The notes under the pieces are model-generated. The model was not told the DNA's origin and made no database searches. It worked only from the letters and a program-made list of their open reading frames with translations. From Stanieria cyanosphaera PCC 7437 (lineage in GTDB: Bacteria > Cyanobacteriota > Cyanobacteriia > Cyanobacteriales > Xenococcaceae): a stretch of DNA of 64,000 nucleotides. How positions within the stretch are numbered: the first letter of the stretch is position 1; each line of letters starts with the position of its first letter. Positions 27,725-36,608 of the stretch are shown piece after piece. The stretch covers positions 4,794,501 to 4,858,500 of the forward strand of contig NC_019748.1 in NCBI RefSeq assembly GCF_000317575.1, in the 5' to 3' direction. The position numbers were made by a program, and so were the translations under genes.

Positions 27725-28144
27725 ATGGAAAGGGGTTTATTCTGGTTACCTTTATTAGGAGTTTTTATTTGGTTAGCTTGGAGTGGTTGGAATGAATATC
27801 AAAAGGTAGAAGGTTATCGAATTTGGTCAGAAAAGTATGATAAGGCTAAATACGATTTTTTGGCAGTTTTAGGTAAAAAAGGTAGTGAAATCACTTGGGG
27901 GAATCCTACTCGCCAAGGAATTCTGAATTTAAATAATTTTTCGTTATTAGATGTTCAAAAAATTGATTTATTAGTAGGAAACCATTCTATTGAAAATTTA
28001 GATAATCTTCCTGACAAAGGAAAACCTGTCTTAAACTTTACTTTGAATAATAATAATTCGATTAAAATTCCTTTTACTGACATTAACTTAGCTGCACAAT
28101 GGACTAAATATTTACAACAAGAATGGCAGCATTTAAAACAATAA
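27725..28144 (+). CDS. Membrane-anchored hypothetical protein
   Basis: A 139-residue protein not recognised. The N-terminus has a short charged start then one hydrophobic segment (LFWLPLLGVFIWLAWSG, about residues 5-21), so it is probably anchored in the plasma membrane with a soluble domain of about 110 residues. The domain has alternating strands and ends in IKIPFTDINLAAQW and a basic/Gln-rich helix. A start ATG with an upstream AGGGGC supports translation. It lies between the K+ channel and a DUF2237 gene. Confidence 0.65.
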   Translation: MERGLFWLPLLGVFIWLAWSGWNEYQKVEGYRIWSEKYDKAKYDFLAVLGKKGSEITWGNPTRQGILNLNNFSLLDVQKIDLLVGNHSIENLDNLPDKGKPVLNFTLNNNNSIKIPFTDINLAAQWTKYLQQEWQHLKQ

Positions 28145-28168
28145 TCAAAATAATTGAGGTAAAAAGTA

Positions 28169-28537
28169 ATGGAAAATTCACGCAATGTACTTGGTAACGA
28201 ATTAGAAATTTGTTGTGGCTCTCCTGTAACTGGATGGTATCGTAATGGTAAATGTGAAACTAATCTTAGCGATCGCGGTGCGCACGTTATCTGTGCAGAA
28301 ATGACAGCAGAATTTCTTGAATTTACTAAAGCACAAGGTAACGATCTGAGTACGCCAGCACCAATGTTTGATTTTCCTGGGTTACAACCAGGCGATCGCT
28401 GGTGTTTGTGTGCCAGTCGTTGGAAAGAAGCGTTAGATGCTGGAGTTGCACCACCAGTTGTTTTACCAGCTACAGAAGAATCTGCTTTAAATTATGTCAG
28501 CCTCGAAGAATTAAAACAAAATGCCTTAGATGTTTAA
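28169..28537 (+). CDS. DUF2237 family protein
   Basis: A 122-residue conserved protein of the DUF2237 family: LGNELEICCGSPVTGWYRNG at the N-terminus, the central HVICAEMTAEFLEFTKAQGN, and PGDRWCLCASRWKEALDAG. These are the family's signature blocks, including the paired cysteines. Function is not established. An AGGTAAAAAGT ribosome site precedes the ATG. Last gene of the channel set; a region of small remnants follows. Confidence 0.88.
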   Translation: MENSRNVLGNELEICCGSPVTGWYRNGKCETNLSDRGAHVICAEMTAEFLEFTKAQGNDLSTPAPMFDFPGLQPGDRWCLCASRWKEALDAGVAPPVVLPATEESALNYVSLEELKQNALDV

Positions 28538-28675
28538 ATTGTAGTTGAATATCTCGATTGTTGTTAATGATTAATTGTTACATAGCATTAGTATTAGAAC
28601 ATGAGCGAGAAGTACAGCAAGAACAGCGATCGCATTACCGAGGTGATCCTGCTATAAACATAAAATTTTGAATTG
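28538..28675 (+). other. Gap with a degenerate open frame
   Basis: A frame without a start, ending at 28671, reads LEHEREVQQEQRSHYRGDP, which looks like a fragment of a real charged protein rather than random sequence. It immediately precedes the transposase fragment and ends close to CCTGCTATA, the inverse of the TATAGCAG ends seen on nearby MITE-like elements. Family not identified. Confidence 0.25.
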
Positions 28676-28810
28676 ATGAAATACAATCTTGACAAATATC
28701 ATCGAAAATCTATCCGATTAAAAGGATATGATTACTGTCAAGCAAGACAATATTTCATAACTATTTGGACTTATCAAAAACAATGTTTATTTGGTGCAAT
28801 CATAAGGTGA
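28676..28810 (+). pseudogene. N-terminal fragment of an IS200-like (REP-associated) transposase
   Basis: A 44-codon frame (starting MKYNLDKYHRKSIRLKGYDY, then QARQYFITIWTYQ and QCLFGAI) matches the start of Y1-transposase, REP-associated tyrosine transposase proteins, whose N-terminal part has the same HHR-SIRLxGYDYxxAxxYFVTICT pattern. The frame stops at 28808-28810 and the rest is missing, the neighbouring glycosyltransferase gene ending directly at 28814. The catalytic HUH and Tyr are therefore gone. A dead remnant. Confidence 0.7.
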
Positions 28811-28813
28811 TTT

Positions 28814-29764
28814 TCAACTTTTAACTTGCTCAATTTGCTTCATTTCTTGATAGGCAGCATAAACACCTTGTACGTTATACCAATTTAAAAAAATTCGAGC
28901 GATTTCTAAGGCAAGTTGGGGTTTTCCAAGATTAATTAACCATTGCAACAAAGGCTTCATTGTTTTTTCGTTTAAATTACCACCCAAAGATAAAATTCCC
29001 CATAATAAACGATGCAAGAAAGTCATTTGAATCATCATCCGAACATCCCAAGTTGGATGTTTTTGATAGAAAACAATTCCCATTCTGCCTCGTTCAATTT
29101 CTTTATCAATTAACTGAGGAATTTGATTTAAATTAAAAGGGGGATGCCAATGATAACCAACTGCTTCAGGACATTTAATTAACTTTAATCCTAATTTTTT
29201 TAAACGAACTCCTAATTCTAAATCTTCCCAACCATACAGTTGAAAACGAGTATCAAATAGTCCAGCTTCTACTAACCATTTTTTGGCGATCGCGACATTT
29301 CCTGTAGCAAAATAAGCAGCCGAAAAATCAGTAATTTTATAAGGTTCAGTAGTAGGATTTTCAAAGTTAGCAGTATTAATTACCCAACCATAAGTAAAGA
29401 CGCGATCGCTTCCAAGTTTAGCTTTTCCTGTTACTAAAGCATCAGCATGAGCCTGAAGAAATTTTTCTGTAACTACCAGATCACTATCAATAAAAATAAT
29501 TGTATCACCTTGGGCATGATTAACTCCTAAATTCCTCGCAGCAGCAGCACCTTGATGAGATTGAATTAAAGTTTTTACATGAGGTAAATTAGTTTTAAAA
29601 TTACTCAACCAAGTTAATGTTTCATCGATTGAACCATCATCAACAACAATAATTTCGTAGCCTTCAACTTTATCATCAGTTAAATGTTGAGATTCTAAAG
29701 CTTGTAAACACTTTTGTAAAATTGGTAAACGATTATAGGTAGGGATAATAATACTAAAAAACAT
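28814..29764 (-). CDS. Family 2 glycosyltransferase
   Basis: A 316-residue GT-A inverting glycosyltransferase. It opens FFSIIIPTYNRLPIL, has IIVVDDGSID (nucleotide-binding Asp pair), GAAAARNLGVNHAQGDTIIF with IDSD as the metal-binding DxD, and LYGWEDLELGVRLKK with the catalytic ED. It is cytoplasmic, without transmembrane helices, and probably adds sugars to an envelope glycan; substrate unknown. It is isolated, next to a transposase fragment downstream. Confidence 0.9.
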   Translation of the reverse strand: MFFSIIIPTYNRLPILQKCLQALESQHLTDDKVEGYEIIVVDDGSIDETLTWLSNFKTNLPHVKTLIQSHQGAAAARNLGVNHAQGDTIIFIDSDLVVTEKFLQAHADALVTGKAKLGSDRVFTYGWVINTANFENPTTEPYKITDFSAAYFATGNVAIAKKWLVEAGLFDTRFQLYGWEDLELGVRLKKLGLKLIKCPEAVGYHWHPPFNLNQIPQLIDKEIERGRMGIVFYQKHPTWDVRMMIQMTFLHRLLWGILSLGGNLNEKTMKPLLQWLINLGKPQLALEIARIFLNWYNVQGVYAAYQEMKQIEQVKS

Positions 29765-29838
29765 TATTTTATAGCAATTTTTAAATTCTTGAGATCCATC
29801 TAGAAGATTTATTAGTTATCAATTAACAAAAAACACTA

Positions 29839-29884
29839 CCAACTGATAACTTTATCTGTGTTTATCTGTAGACAAATAATTAAC
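29839..29884 (+). repeat. GATAACT...CATCTGTG dispersed repeat, copy 3
   Basis: CCAACTGATAACTTTATCTG, then TGTTTATCTGTAGACAAATA and ATTAAC: a slightly shortened copy of the repeats at 8061 and 20714. It lies in the 180-base gap upstream of the GT2 gene. Confidence 0.65.
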
Positions 29885-29944
29885 TATCAACCAAAAACTA
29901 AAAGCTTGTTCATATTTTATTAATGTAAAAAACTTTATAAATAA

Positions 29945-30760
29945 TTAGCGAATTTTGGCAAGCAACAAACGAATCATATCCGCATCCTCTGCATTAGGCA
30001 ACATAGCCAAATAATATTCCAAATCCAAACAAGCCTTATCCCACTGATCCAATTCATAGTAGAGTAAACCGCGATCGCGTAATTCGTTAGGATTATCTGG
30101 AAACAGCATTAAAATTCCATCAATTGTAGCTAAGACTTTACTAAATTGCCTTTGATTTAAATAAATATATTTTAAATTAGTCAGCATTCTAGCTAAAATT
30201 TGTCTATTACTAACGGCTGCTAAAAACCGAGGTTCTAATTCTATTGGTTTTGGATATAATTGTTGTAATCTTTCAGCACAATCTTGTTGAAATAAAATTT
30301 CGCCTTGATTAAAAACATCAACAAATATTCCCACTTCTTCAAACTCTGGACGAATTAAAAAATGTCCAGGCATTCCAATACCTACCATAGGGAAATCAAT
30401 TCGTTTAGCAATTTCTAAATACAAAACTGATAAACTAATAGGAATACCAGTTCTACGATCAATTACTTCATTTAAAAAACTATTAGTAGGATTGTAATAA
30501 TCTTGCTGATTACCTTTGAATTTTAAATCATCAAAAAGATAGTTATTAATGGTATTAATTACTTTGAGCGGATATTTTCTTTGTGGTAGTCTTGCTTTAA
30601 TTTCTTCCGCTATTGTATTTAACTTATTGAGATATTCTTCTATATTGAGACTGGGATACTCAGCTTGAGCATAATAAAGTGAGGCTTTTGCTAAATCAAT
30701 ATCTTCATCTGCCCGATTAATTTCTTGATAAAAATTTTGCCAAGCTAATTGATAATCCAT
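29945..30760 (-). CDS. SirB1-family protein (transglutaminase-like plus TPR)
   Basis: A 271-residue protein. The central part is the SirB1 transglutaminase-like core: NSFLNEVIDRRTGIPISLSV, YLEIAKRIDFPMVGIGMPGH and FFVDVFNQGEILF-type motifs. The C-terminal 80 residues are a tetratricopeptide pair (FSKVLATIDGILMLFPDNPN, then YYELDQWDKACLDLEYYL). The function is unclear in general. The usual catalytic Cys is not evident, so it is likely a binding rather than catalytic domain. Confidence 0.85.
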   Translation of the reverse strand: MDYQLAWQNFYQEINRADEDIDLAKASLYYAQAEYPSLNIEEYLNKLNTIAEEIKARLPQRKYPLKVINTINNYLFDDLKFKGNQQDYYNPTNSFLNEVIDRRTGIPISLSVLYLEIAKRIDFPMVGIGMPGHFLIRPEFEEVGIFVDVFNQGEILFQQDCAERLQQLYPKPIELEPRFLAAVSNRQILARMLTNLKYIYLNQRQFSKVLATIDGILMLFPDNPNELRDRGLLYYELDQWDKACLDLEYYLAMLPNAEDADMIRLLLAKIR

Positions 30761-31226
30761 TGGTTATTTATAAAGCAATTTGTTTAAGTATTTAGTAATT
30801 ATTTTAATATTTATAGCAGGCACATTGCAAAATCAAGCATAAAATAGCAATGAAATCTGTATTTGCTCAAGTCTTGATCTCAATGTGTTTAACTCGAATT
30901 TAGATTAATTTAAATTTAAAATTCAAAAGTAGAGAATTAATTTATTACATCTCTACAAAAGTTTTATGTTTTTCAGTTTATTAAAAGTGTCTACAATTTC
31001 TGTCTCAAAACCACAACTAAGTACCAGGGCAAAATTAAATATAAAATAAAGCTTTCATTGTTCTTTTCTGCACCCAAGTACTTCTGCTTCCTTTGCATTT
31101 TTCTGTTTTATAATTAGTTACGCTTATCTACTTAATATAAGGTTTAAAAGCCCTTGCCTTTATACACCCCTTACTTTTCTTTAGCAGTAAATTAAGTGTA
31201 TAGTAGTTTATTTGATCTAATTAAAA
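30761..31226. other. 466-base gap without identified gene
   Basis: AT-rich, no frame of note on either strand. It begins near TTATAGCAGGCACATTGC (30811), which resembles the TATAGCAG ends of MITE-like elements, but no partner end was found. Otherwise nothing recognised; promoter for the SirB1 gene would lie at its left. Confidence 0.3.
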
Positions 31227-32777
31227 TTAGTATTTATTAACATGAAAATCTCCACCAGAACCATATTTCCAAGCATCTAACCAACGATGATAATAATACT
31301 GCTGAGTAGGAGATAAATAATTAACTAAAGGTTGGATTGATTTTCCGAGAGGATAAAAACCACTATACAATGCCAAATTCAAATAATGAATGCTCCAATC
31401 AAGTAAACCATTGATGCCAACTTTGGGTAAAATTGGTAACACTAATTTTGGATTAACTAAAGGCAGAGTTCTTGCTAAAGGAGCAAATTGAATTACATCT
31501 TGAAGAAAAGGTTTTAGTACATCATCACCAAGATGATTCATAACAGCAAAAACGCCATTCATTAAATCATTAATTTGATTGAGATTGACTTTTTCATTGA
31601 TACCAACACTCATGGTTTTTTGAAATAACCAAGTAACAGAAATATTTGGTTGATAAGGTTGAAGTAAAGCTAAATCTTTACTTTTTAAACAATCTGATTT
31701 TATTGCTTCATCAATACCAGAAGTTAGTCTTTGCAGATGTCTAACCATTGCACCAAAACCACCAAAACTAACAGGAGATTGACTACCGCTACTATCACCA
31801 ATTGTCAAAATACGATTCCAGGTTAAATGCAAAGGACTTTGACGATAAGCAGGAAAAAAACCAAATAAAAATCTCTTAAAATCTAGTTGTGATAATTCAA
31901 TATTTTGATACTGAGGTAATAATCTTAAATACTCATCCATAAACCATTCTAAATTAGGTCTAGCTGGCTCGGCATCTAGATAACTAAACATATAAGTAGT
32001 GCGTCCATCTCTGGCAGGAAAAGCTTCCCAAAAATACTGACATTGATTAATGATAGGTGTAAAAGAATAAATCAAATCTCCTGTAGAATTTTCTTGATAC
32101 CCTTCAGCACAACTACCGACAACTACACAAATACCTTCGGGTTTAATTCCTTTTCTAGCTTGTTTTACTATCGGGGAAAAATGCCCCATACCATCAACTA
32201 ACAAACCAGTTGTTAACTTAAATTCTCCTGCTTCTACTAAAACCCCATCATTATAAACTGTAGCTTTAGTAAAAGGAGTTTGTTCTAATAATTGTCCACC
32301 AGCTTGTAAAAATTTTTCTTTTAGTTTAGCGAGTAAAAATACAGGATCGACTCCAATATTAAGAACATCTTTAACCCAAAGTTCTTCACCACCCAAAAAA
32401 CCAATCCGAGCAGGATTATATTCAGTTGCAATTGCTTGATTTAACTCAGATTCTGTTAATAATTCTAATTCAATAAAAGTTTGTAATTCCTGACGAGAGA
32501 TATTCCATTCTTGTTCTCTGCCTTTAAGTATTCCTCGCTCAATTAAAGCAACTCGCCAACCTAATTTAGTACAAGCAGCACCCAATAAAATCCCCAAAGT
32601 ACCACCACAAATTACCAAATCCCAATCAGTTTTGCCCAAAGATTCATTACTAACATTAACAGCTTCGGTAGGATTAATTTGCTCTTTCCGAAAAACATTC
32701 CAAAAGCGATCCGCACTTTGTAATCTTTCCCAAACGCCATCATTTCGCTGCGCTAAAATTTGTTCACTTAAACCCAT
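31227..32777 (-). CDS. cruP: Lycopene cyclase paralog CruP
   Basis: A 516-residue FAD-binding protein. After a 50-residue leader comes the dinucleotide motif DWDLVICGGTLGILLGAA (about 51-68), then RVALIERGILKGREQEWNIS, NPARIGFLGGEELWVKDVLN and SFGGFGAMVRHLQRL. The GREQEWNIS and ELWVKDVLNIGV segments are characteristic of CruP, shared by cyanobacteria and plants. CruP is related to the CruA lycopene cyclases, but studies link it to protection from reactive oxygen and not clearly to carotenoid cyclisation. CruA is the main alternative but is longer. Confidence 0.85.
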   Translation of the reverse strand: MGLSEQILAQRNDGVWERLQSADRFWNVFRKEQINPTEAVNVSNESLGKTDWDLVICGGTLGILLGAACTKLGWRVALIERGILKGREQEWNISRQELQTFIELELLTESELNQAIATEYNPARIGFLGGEELWVKDVLNIGVDPVFLLAKLKEKFLQAGGQLLEQTPFTKATVYNDGVLVEAGEFKLTTGLLVDGMGHFSPIVKQARKGIKPEGICVVVGSCAEGYQENSTGDLIYSFTPIINQCQYFWEAFPARDGRTTYMFSYLDAEPARPNLEWFMDEYLRLLPQYQNIELSQLDFKRFLFGFFPAYRQSPLHLTWNRILTIGDSSGSQSPVSFGGFGAMVRHLQRLTSGIDEAIKSDCLKSKDLALLQPYQPNISVTWLFQKTMSVGINEKVNLNQINDLMNGVFAVMNHLGDDVLKPFLQDVIQFAPLARTLPLVNPKLVLPILPKVGINGLLDWSIHYLNLALYSGFYPLGKSIQPLVNYLSPTQQYYYHRWLDAWKYGSGGDFHVNKY

Positions 32778-32801
32778 AACCCGATTCCTATGCTTTTAAT
32801 A

Positions 32802-32921
32802 ATATGAAATACTTCAATTTTTGCTACGGTTCGGATCGTTTTTTAGCTTTTAGCTATACGCTCTTAGCTGAACCTCATCTAAAATCAAACTATTGGTAGC
32901 ATTCTTTTTTACATTTCATAT
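32802..32921. mobile_element. Small TIR repeat (ATATGAAAT...GCTAC ends), copy 1
   Basis: The left edge ATATGAAATACTTCAATTTT leads to TGCTACGG; the right edge is GGTAGCATTC through ACATTTCATAT, which reads the same inverted. The 120 bases inside are non-coding. A shorter relative is at 57388-57473. It fills most of the gap between cruP and the TRAP binding-protein gene. Confidence 0.5.
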
Positions 32922-33020
32922 AAATATATTATTGGCAAGAAATAGTACAGTTATCAGCCAACAGTCAAGACAATTGGTTGATAGTTGAAGCAAAAAATAA
33001 TCAGTTTATCTAGAACTAAA

Positions 33021-33076
33021 CTGGTAACTGCTGTACAGACAATTCATGAATTGTCCCTACTGGTAACTGATAACTA
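33021..33076. repeat. 28-bp palindrome (imperfect) between TGGTAACTG repeats
   Basis: The palindrome is 33033-33060 (left half GTACAGACAATTCA, right half TGAATTGTCCCTAC, nearly complementary). Copies of TGGTAACTG flank it on both sides. Same family as 13767, 18260 and 38973. It is immediately downstream of the stop of the TRAP binding-protein gene. Confidence 0.65.
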
Positions 33077-33080
33077 CTCC

Positions 33081-34214
33081 TTATTGTTTCATCTTAGAAT
33101 AAACAAAGTTAGTAAAACTACCTTGATTAAGCCGATCCCAAGCATAAATGCGATCGCGAAATTGTTGCCATTCTCCATATATTGCTTTAAAATCAGCATC
33201 TTTAGCAGCAAACTGTTCGTAAATATCAAAAGCAGCTTGTTGTGCTGCGGTTAAAATTTCTTCACTGTACGGGCGTAGTTGTGTACCAGCTTCAATCAGA
33301 CGTTGCAGAGCTTCATTGTTACGAGCATCATAACGGGCTAACATAGTTGCATTAGATTCGTAAGCAGCAGTTTTAATTGCCTCTTGGTATTGGGGGGGAA
33401 GTTTATTCCACTCGTTTAAATTAATTTGTACTTCTAAAGTTGCCCCTGGTTCCCACCAACCTGGATAGTAGTAAAATTTTGCTATTTTATTTAGTCCCAG
33501 TTTTTCATCATCATAAGGTCCTACCCATTCTGTAGCATCAATTGCGCCTGTTTGTAGTGCTTGAAAAATTTCACCACCACCCAAAGTTTGGACTGTTACG
33601 CCCAATTTTGCCATTACCTGCCCACCTAACCCAGGAATCCGCATTTTTAACCCTTGCAAATCTTTGAGGGTAGAAACCTCCTTGCGAAACCAACCACCCA
33701 TTTGTGTGCCAGTATTACCCGCAGGAAACTGAATAAGATTAAATTTGCTGGCATAGATTTCTTGTAATTTAGTTAAACCGCCACCTTCGTATAACCAAGC
33801 ATCTTGTTGTTGAGCAGTAAACCCAAATGGAACAGTTGTACCAAAAGCTAAGGCAGGACTTTTCCCAATGTAATAATAAGAAGCAGTATGTCCACATTGA
33901 ACTGCACCTTGAGAAACCACATCTAACACTTCTAAAGGAGGGGCAATTTCGCCAGCAGCACGGGGAGAAATTTTAAACTTACCGCCAGTTAAAGCTGCTA
34001 CTCGATCCGCTAAAACCTGTGCGCCACCAAAGATTGTATCAAGAGAAGGAGGCCAACTAGTTGCCATTTGCCATTGCAGATTGGGTAAATCAGCTATTTC
34101 ATTATTTGCTGTGGAAGATTGGTTTTGTGCAGTTTGACAGCCACCAATAATAGCTATTCCCGTTGTGGCAACTGCTGCTTGAGAAGCATATTTTACAACA
34201 GATCGACGTTTCAT
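33081..34214 (-). CDS. TRAP transporter substrate-binding protein (2-oxoacid/TakP-like)
   Basis: A 377-residue secreted lipoprotein-type binding protein. The leader has twin arginines ([12 protein letters not shown]) and a lipobox-like IIGGC, so it is probably Tat-exported and anchored. The mature part has [34 protein letters not shown] and [13 protein letters not shown] followed by [10 protein letters not shown]; the last two are typical of the TakP-type group binding 2-oxo acids. It delivers substrate to the QM permeases, encoded divergently from 34318. It may relate to the Gtr glutamate TRAP system of Synechocystis; the substrate is not decided. Confidence 0.9.
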   Translation of the reverse strand: MKRRSVVKYASQAAVATTGIAIIGGCQTAQNQSSTANNEIADLPNLQWQMATSWPPSLDTIFGGAQVLADRVAALTGGKFKISPRAAGEIAPPLEVLDVVSQGAVQCGHTASYYYIGKSPALAFGTTVPFGFTAQQQDAWLYEGGGLTKLQEIYASKFNLIQFPAGNTGTQMGGWFRKEVSTLKDLQGLKMRIPGLGGQVMAKLGVTVQTLGGGEIFQALQTGAIDATEWVGPYDDEKLGLNKIAKFYYYPGWWEPGATLEVQINLNEWNKLPPQYQEAIKTAAYESNATMLARYDARNNEALQRLIEAGTQLRPYSEEILTAAQQAAFDIYEQFAAKDADFKAIYGEWQQFRDRIYAWDRLNQGSFTNFVYSKMKQ

Positions 34215-34300
34215 AACACTCCCTCACGAAATATTTTTTCTCAATATATATGTCAAGGTTAGTGATTTAGGTAGAATGAGTTATTTAATTTAATTAATTA

Positions 34301-34342
34301 ATGCTCAAAGGAGATTTATGCGACCGCGACCGAAGGGAGTGA
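34301..34342 (+). other. Short open frame overlapping the dctQ-type start
   Basis: An ATG at 34301 starts a 13-codon frame (MLKGDLCDRDRRE) that overlaps the start of the small permease in another frame and stops at 34340-34342. It could be a leader peptide but more likely marks the former start region before a GC-rich segment was inserted. Weak. Confidence 0.2.
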
Positions 34343-34956
34343 ACCCCGCCTCAGCTTTGCTAAGCTCGCTACTTAAAATTTCTCAAGCGATTGATAATTG
34401 TATTGAAAAGCTTGACTGGTTGCTCAACTGGTTAGTTTTATTAGCCGTTGGCATCGGTTTTTATAATGTCATGGCTCGTTATCTAGGGCGATTTATCGGA
34501 GTAAAGTTATCCTCAAACGCCTTAATTGAATTGCAATGGTATTTATTTTCAATTTTATTTTTACTAGGATTTGCTTATATTCTCAAACATGGCGATAATG
34601 TGCGAGTAGATTTTTTTTATGGAAGATTGAATGAACGACAGCGATCGCTAATTGATTTTTTAGGTACAGTATTATTTTTAATTCCTTTTTGTTTAATTGG
34701 TATTTGGGTAACCTTCAATCCTGTTTTAAACTCTTGGGGACGTTTACCCGATGGCAGTTGGGGAACATGGGAAATTTCTGGTGATGCCAATGGATTGCCC
34801 CGCGCTCCTATTAAAACTATGATTCCGATTGGTTTAATTTTGTTACTGTTACAAAGTATTTCTCAAGCAATCAAATATCTAGCTGTTTTGTTGGGTTTTC
34901 AACAGGTAGCCGAACAAATACGTTTAGAAACTTCCGATCATACCAAGATTGAATAG
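34318..34956 (+). CDS. TRAP transporter small permease (DctQ)
   Basis: A 212-residue membrane protein of the DctQ family with four hydrophobic segments. LLNWLVLLAVGIGFYNVMARYLGR and the following LQWYLFSILFLLGFAYILKHGDNVRVDF are typical. The start ATG has a good AAGGAG site at 34308. The first 18 residues (RPRPKGVNPASALLSS) come from a GC-rich stretch unlike the rest and unlike the family, probably an inserted repeat. It forms the permease with the large subunit starting nine bases after its stop. Confidence 0.88.
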   Translation: MRPRPKGVNPASALLSSLLKISQAIDNCIEKLDWLLNWLVLLAVGIGFYNVMARYLGRFIGVKLSSNALIELQWYLFSILFLLGFAYILKHGDNVRVDFFYGRLNERQRSLIDFLGTVLFLIPFCLIGIWVTFNPVLNSWGRLPDGSWGTWEISGDANGLPRAPIKTMIPIGLILLLLQSISQAIKYLAVLLGFQQVAEQIRLETSDHTKIE

Positions 34957-34965
34957 GAGACGAGA

Positions 34966-36309
34966 ATGGGTTTTGAGTGGCTGGCAATTGTGATGTTTGT
35001 AGGCTTCTTCTTCATTTTGATGAGTGGCTATCCTGTTGCCTTTTCTTTTGCTGGTACTGCAATTATTTTTGGTTTGATTGGTTTGGGTGTTGGTGCTTTC
35101 GATCTCAATCGACTTTTGCTATTACCCAACGTCTGGTTTGGCACAATGTCTAACTTTACTCTGTTGGCAATTCCCTATTTTGTTTTTTTGGGTGCAGTTT
35201 TAGAAAAATCAGGATTAGCAGAAGAATTATTAGAAACCATTGGCATTATATTAGGAAAATTAAAGGGTGGACTTGCCTTAGCCGTAATCTTAGTAGGAAC
35301 GATCCTCGCTGCTACCACAGGCGTAGTGGCTGCTACTGTCATAGTAATGGGAATGTTATCTTTACCTGTCATGTTGCGCTACGGCTATGATAAACAATTA
35401 GCTTCAGGAGTCATTGTTGCCTCCGGAACTTTAGCCCAATTGATTCCCCCTAGTCTAGTTTTGGTCATTCTCAGCGATCAAATTGGAGTTTCTGTAGGAG
35501 ATTTATTTTTAGGAGCATTAATACCAGGATTAATGTTGTCTGGTTCTTATATGTTATATGTGGTAATTCTGGCAATGGTTAAACCAGAAATAGTACCAGC
35601 TTTACCAAAAGATCTTGTTATTCCCAAAGGCAAGGCTTTATTAAAACAGATAATTAAAGCAGTTTTACCACCATTGTTCCTAATTTTTGCAGTTTTAGGC
35701 AGTATTTTCTTTGGTTTAGCCACTCCTACGGAAGCAGGAGCAGTAGGAGCAGTAGGAGCTTGTCTTTTAGCAGCCATCAACCAACGCTTTAACCCTAAAT
35801 TGCTTAGAGATGCAGCCCACGCGACAGCAGTGATTACTGCTTTAGTATTGATGATTCTCTTTTGTTCTTCCTTGTTTAGTTTAGTATTTGATGCTCTGGG
35901 AGGTAAAACTTGGATTACTAACTTACTAACCAGTTTACCTGGAGGCTTTTGGGGATTTTTGTTTGTTAGTAATATTGCTATTTTTCTGTTAGGAGTTTTT
36001 CTAGAATTTATTGAAATTTGTTTTATTGCTATGCCTTTATTTGTTCCTGCTGCTCAAGCTTTAGGAATTGATATGGTATGGTTTGGGGTAGTGATGGCAA
36101 TTAATTTACAAACCGCTTTTATCTCTCCACCTGTAGGTTTTTCTCTGTTTTATCTTCAAAGTGTTGCTCCTAAAGAAATTAGTACTATTGAAATTCACAG
36201 AAGTGCGATTCCATTTATGGTGTTGCAGTTTATTGTCTTGATGATTGTAATTATTTTTCCTCAAACTGTACGCTGGTTAATTGATGCTTCTGTAGCTACA
36301 AGTATTTAA
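34966..36309 (+). CDS. TRAP transporter large permease (DctM)
   Basis: A 447-residue, roughly twelve-helix subunit that couples Na+ import to substrate movement. The N-terminal [18 protein letters not shown], the paired hairpin loops [19 protein letters not shown] and [19 protein letters not shown], and the C-terminal [20 protein letters not shown] are family signatures. Start nine bases after the small-permease stop, with GGAGACG upstream. Together with the divergent binding protein it makes a complete TRAP system. Confidence 0.93.
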   Translation: MGFEWLAIVMFVGFFFILMSGYPVAFSFAGTAIIFGLIGLGVGAFDLNRLLLLPNVWFGTMSNFTLLAIPYFVFLGAVLEKSGLAEELLETIGIILGKLKGGLALAVILVGTILAATTGVVAATVIVMGMLSLPVMLRYGYDKQLASGVIVASGTLAQLIPPSLVLVILSDQIGVSVGDLFLGALIPGLMLSGSYMLYVVILAMVKPEIVPALPKDLVIPKGKALLKQIIKAVLPPLFLIFAVLGSIFFGLATPTEAGAVGAVGACLLAAINQRFNPKLLRDAAHATAVITALVLMILFCSSLFSLVFDALGGKTWITNLLTSLPGGFWGFLFVSNIAIFLLGVFLEFIEICFIAMPLFVPAAQALGIDMVWFGVVMAINLQTAFISPPVGFSLFYLQSVAPKEISTIEIHRSAIPFMVLQFIVLMIVIIFPQTVRWLIDASVATSI

Positions 36310-36368
36310 GAGCAAATTACAACAAAATGATTAATCAGTAAATTGTTTAATATACTCTTTGATTAGAC

Positions 36369-36560
36369 TATAGCAGTTCTCACTTCTTTAGAGGTACACC
36401 TTAAAATACTGGTTTTTGTTAATGATTGAGACCTACGGTAGTGCGCTTCGCTTATGTTAATTGTTGATTATTCATCCCTCATAAATTAGTAATTAGTAAT
36501 TAGTAATTAGTAACTGGTCACTGATAACTGGTGTACCTTACCAAGATGAGAAACGTTATA
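36369..36560. mobile_element. MITE-like element with TATAGCAGTTCTC-type ends
   Basis: The left end TATAGCAGTTCTCACTTC ... GGTACACC is repeated inverted on the right (GGTGTACC ... GAGAAACGTTATA). The right two-thirds (36426-36560) is nearly the same as 53242-53361, including GAGACCTACGGTAGTGCG and ATTATTCATCCCTCATAA. Short ATTAGTA tandems sit inside. No reading frame. It occupies most of the 299-base gap after the TRAP permease. Confidence 0.6.
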
Positions 36561-36608
36561 TCAAATCCGATCTGTTAGTAAATTTGTCAATCAAAAGTGT
36601 TATTTAAA

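Noticed and set aside
32985-33254. An 89-codon plus-strand frame overlapping the TRAP binding protein
   Set aside because: Most of it is the antisense of the binding-protein gene and repeats; no family resemblance.
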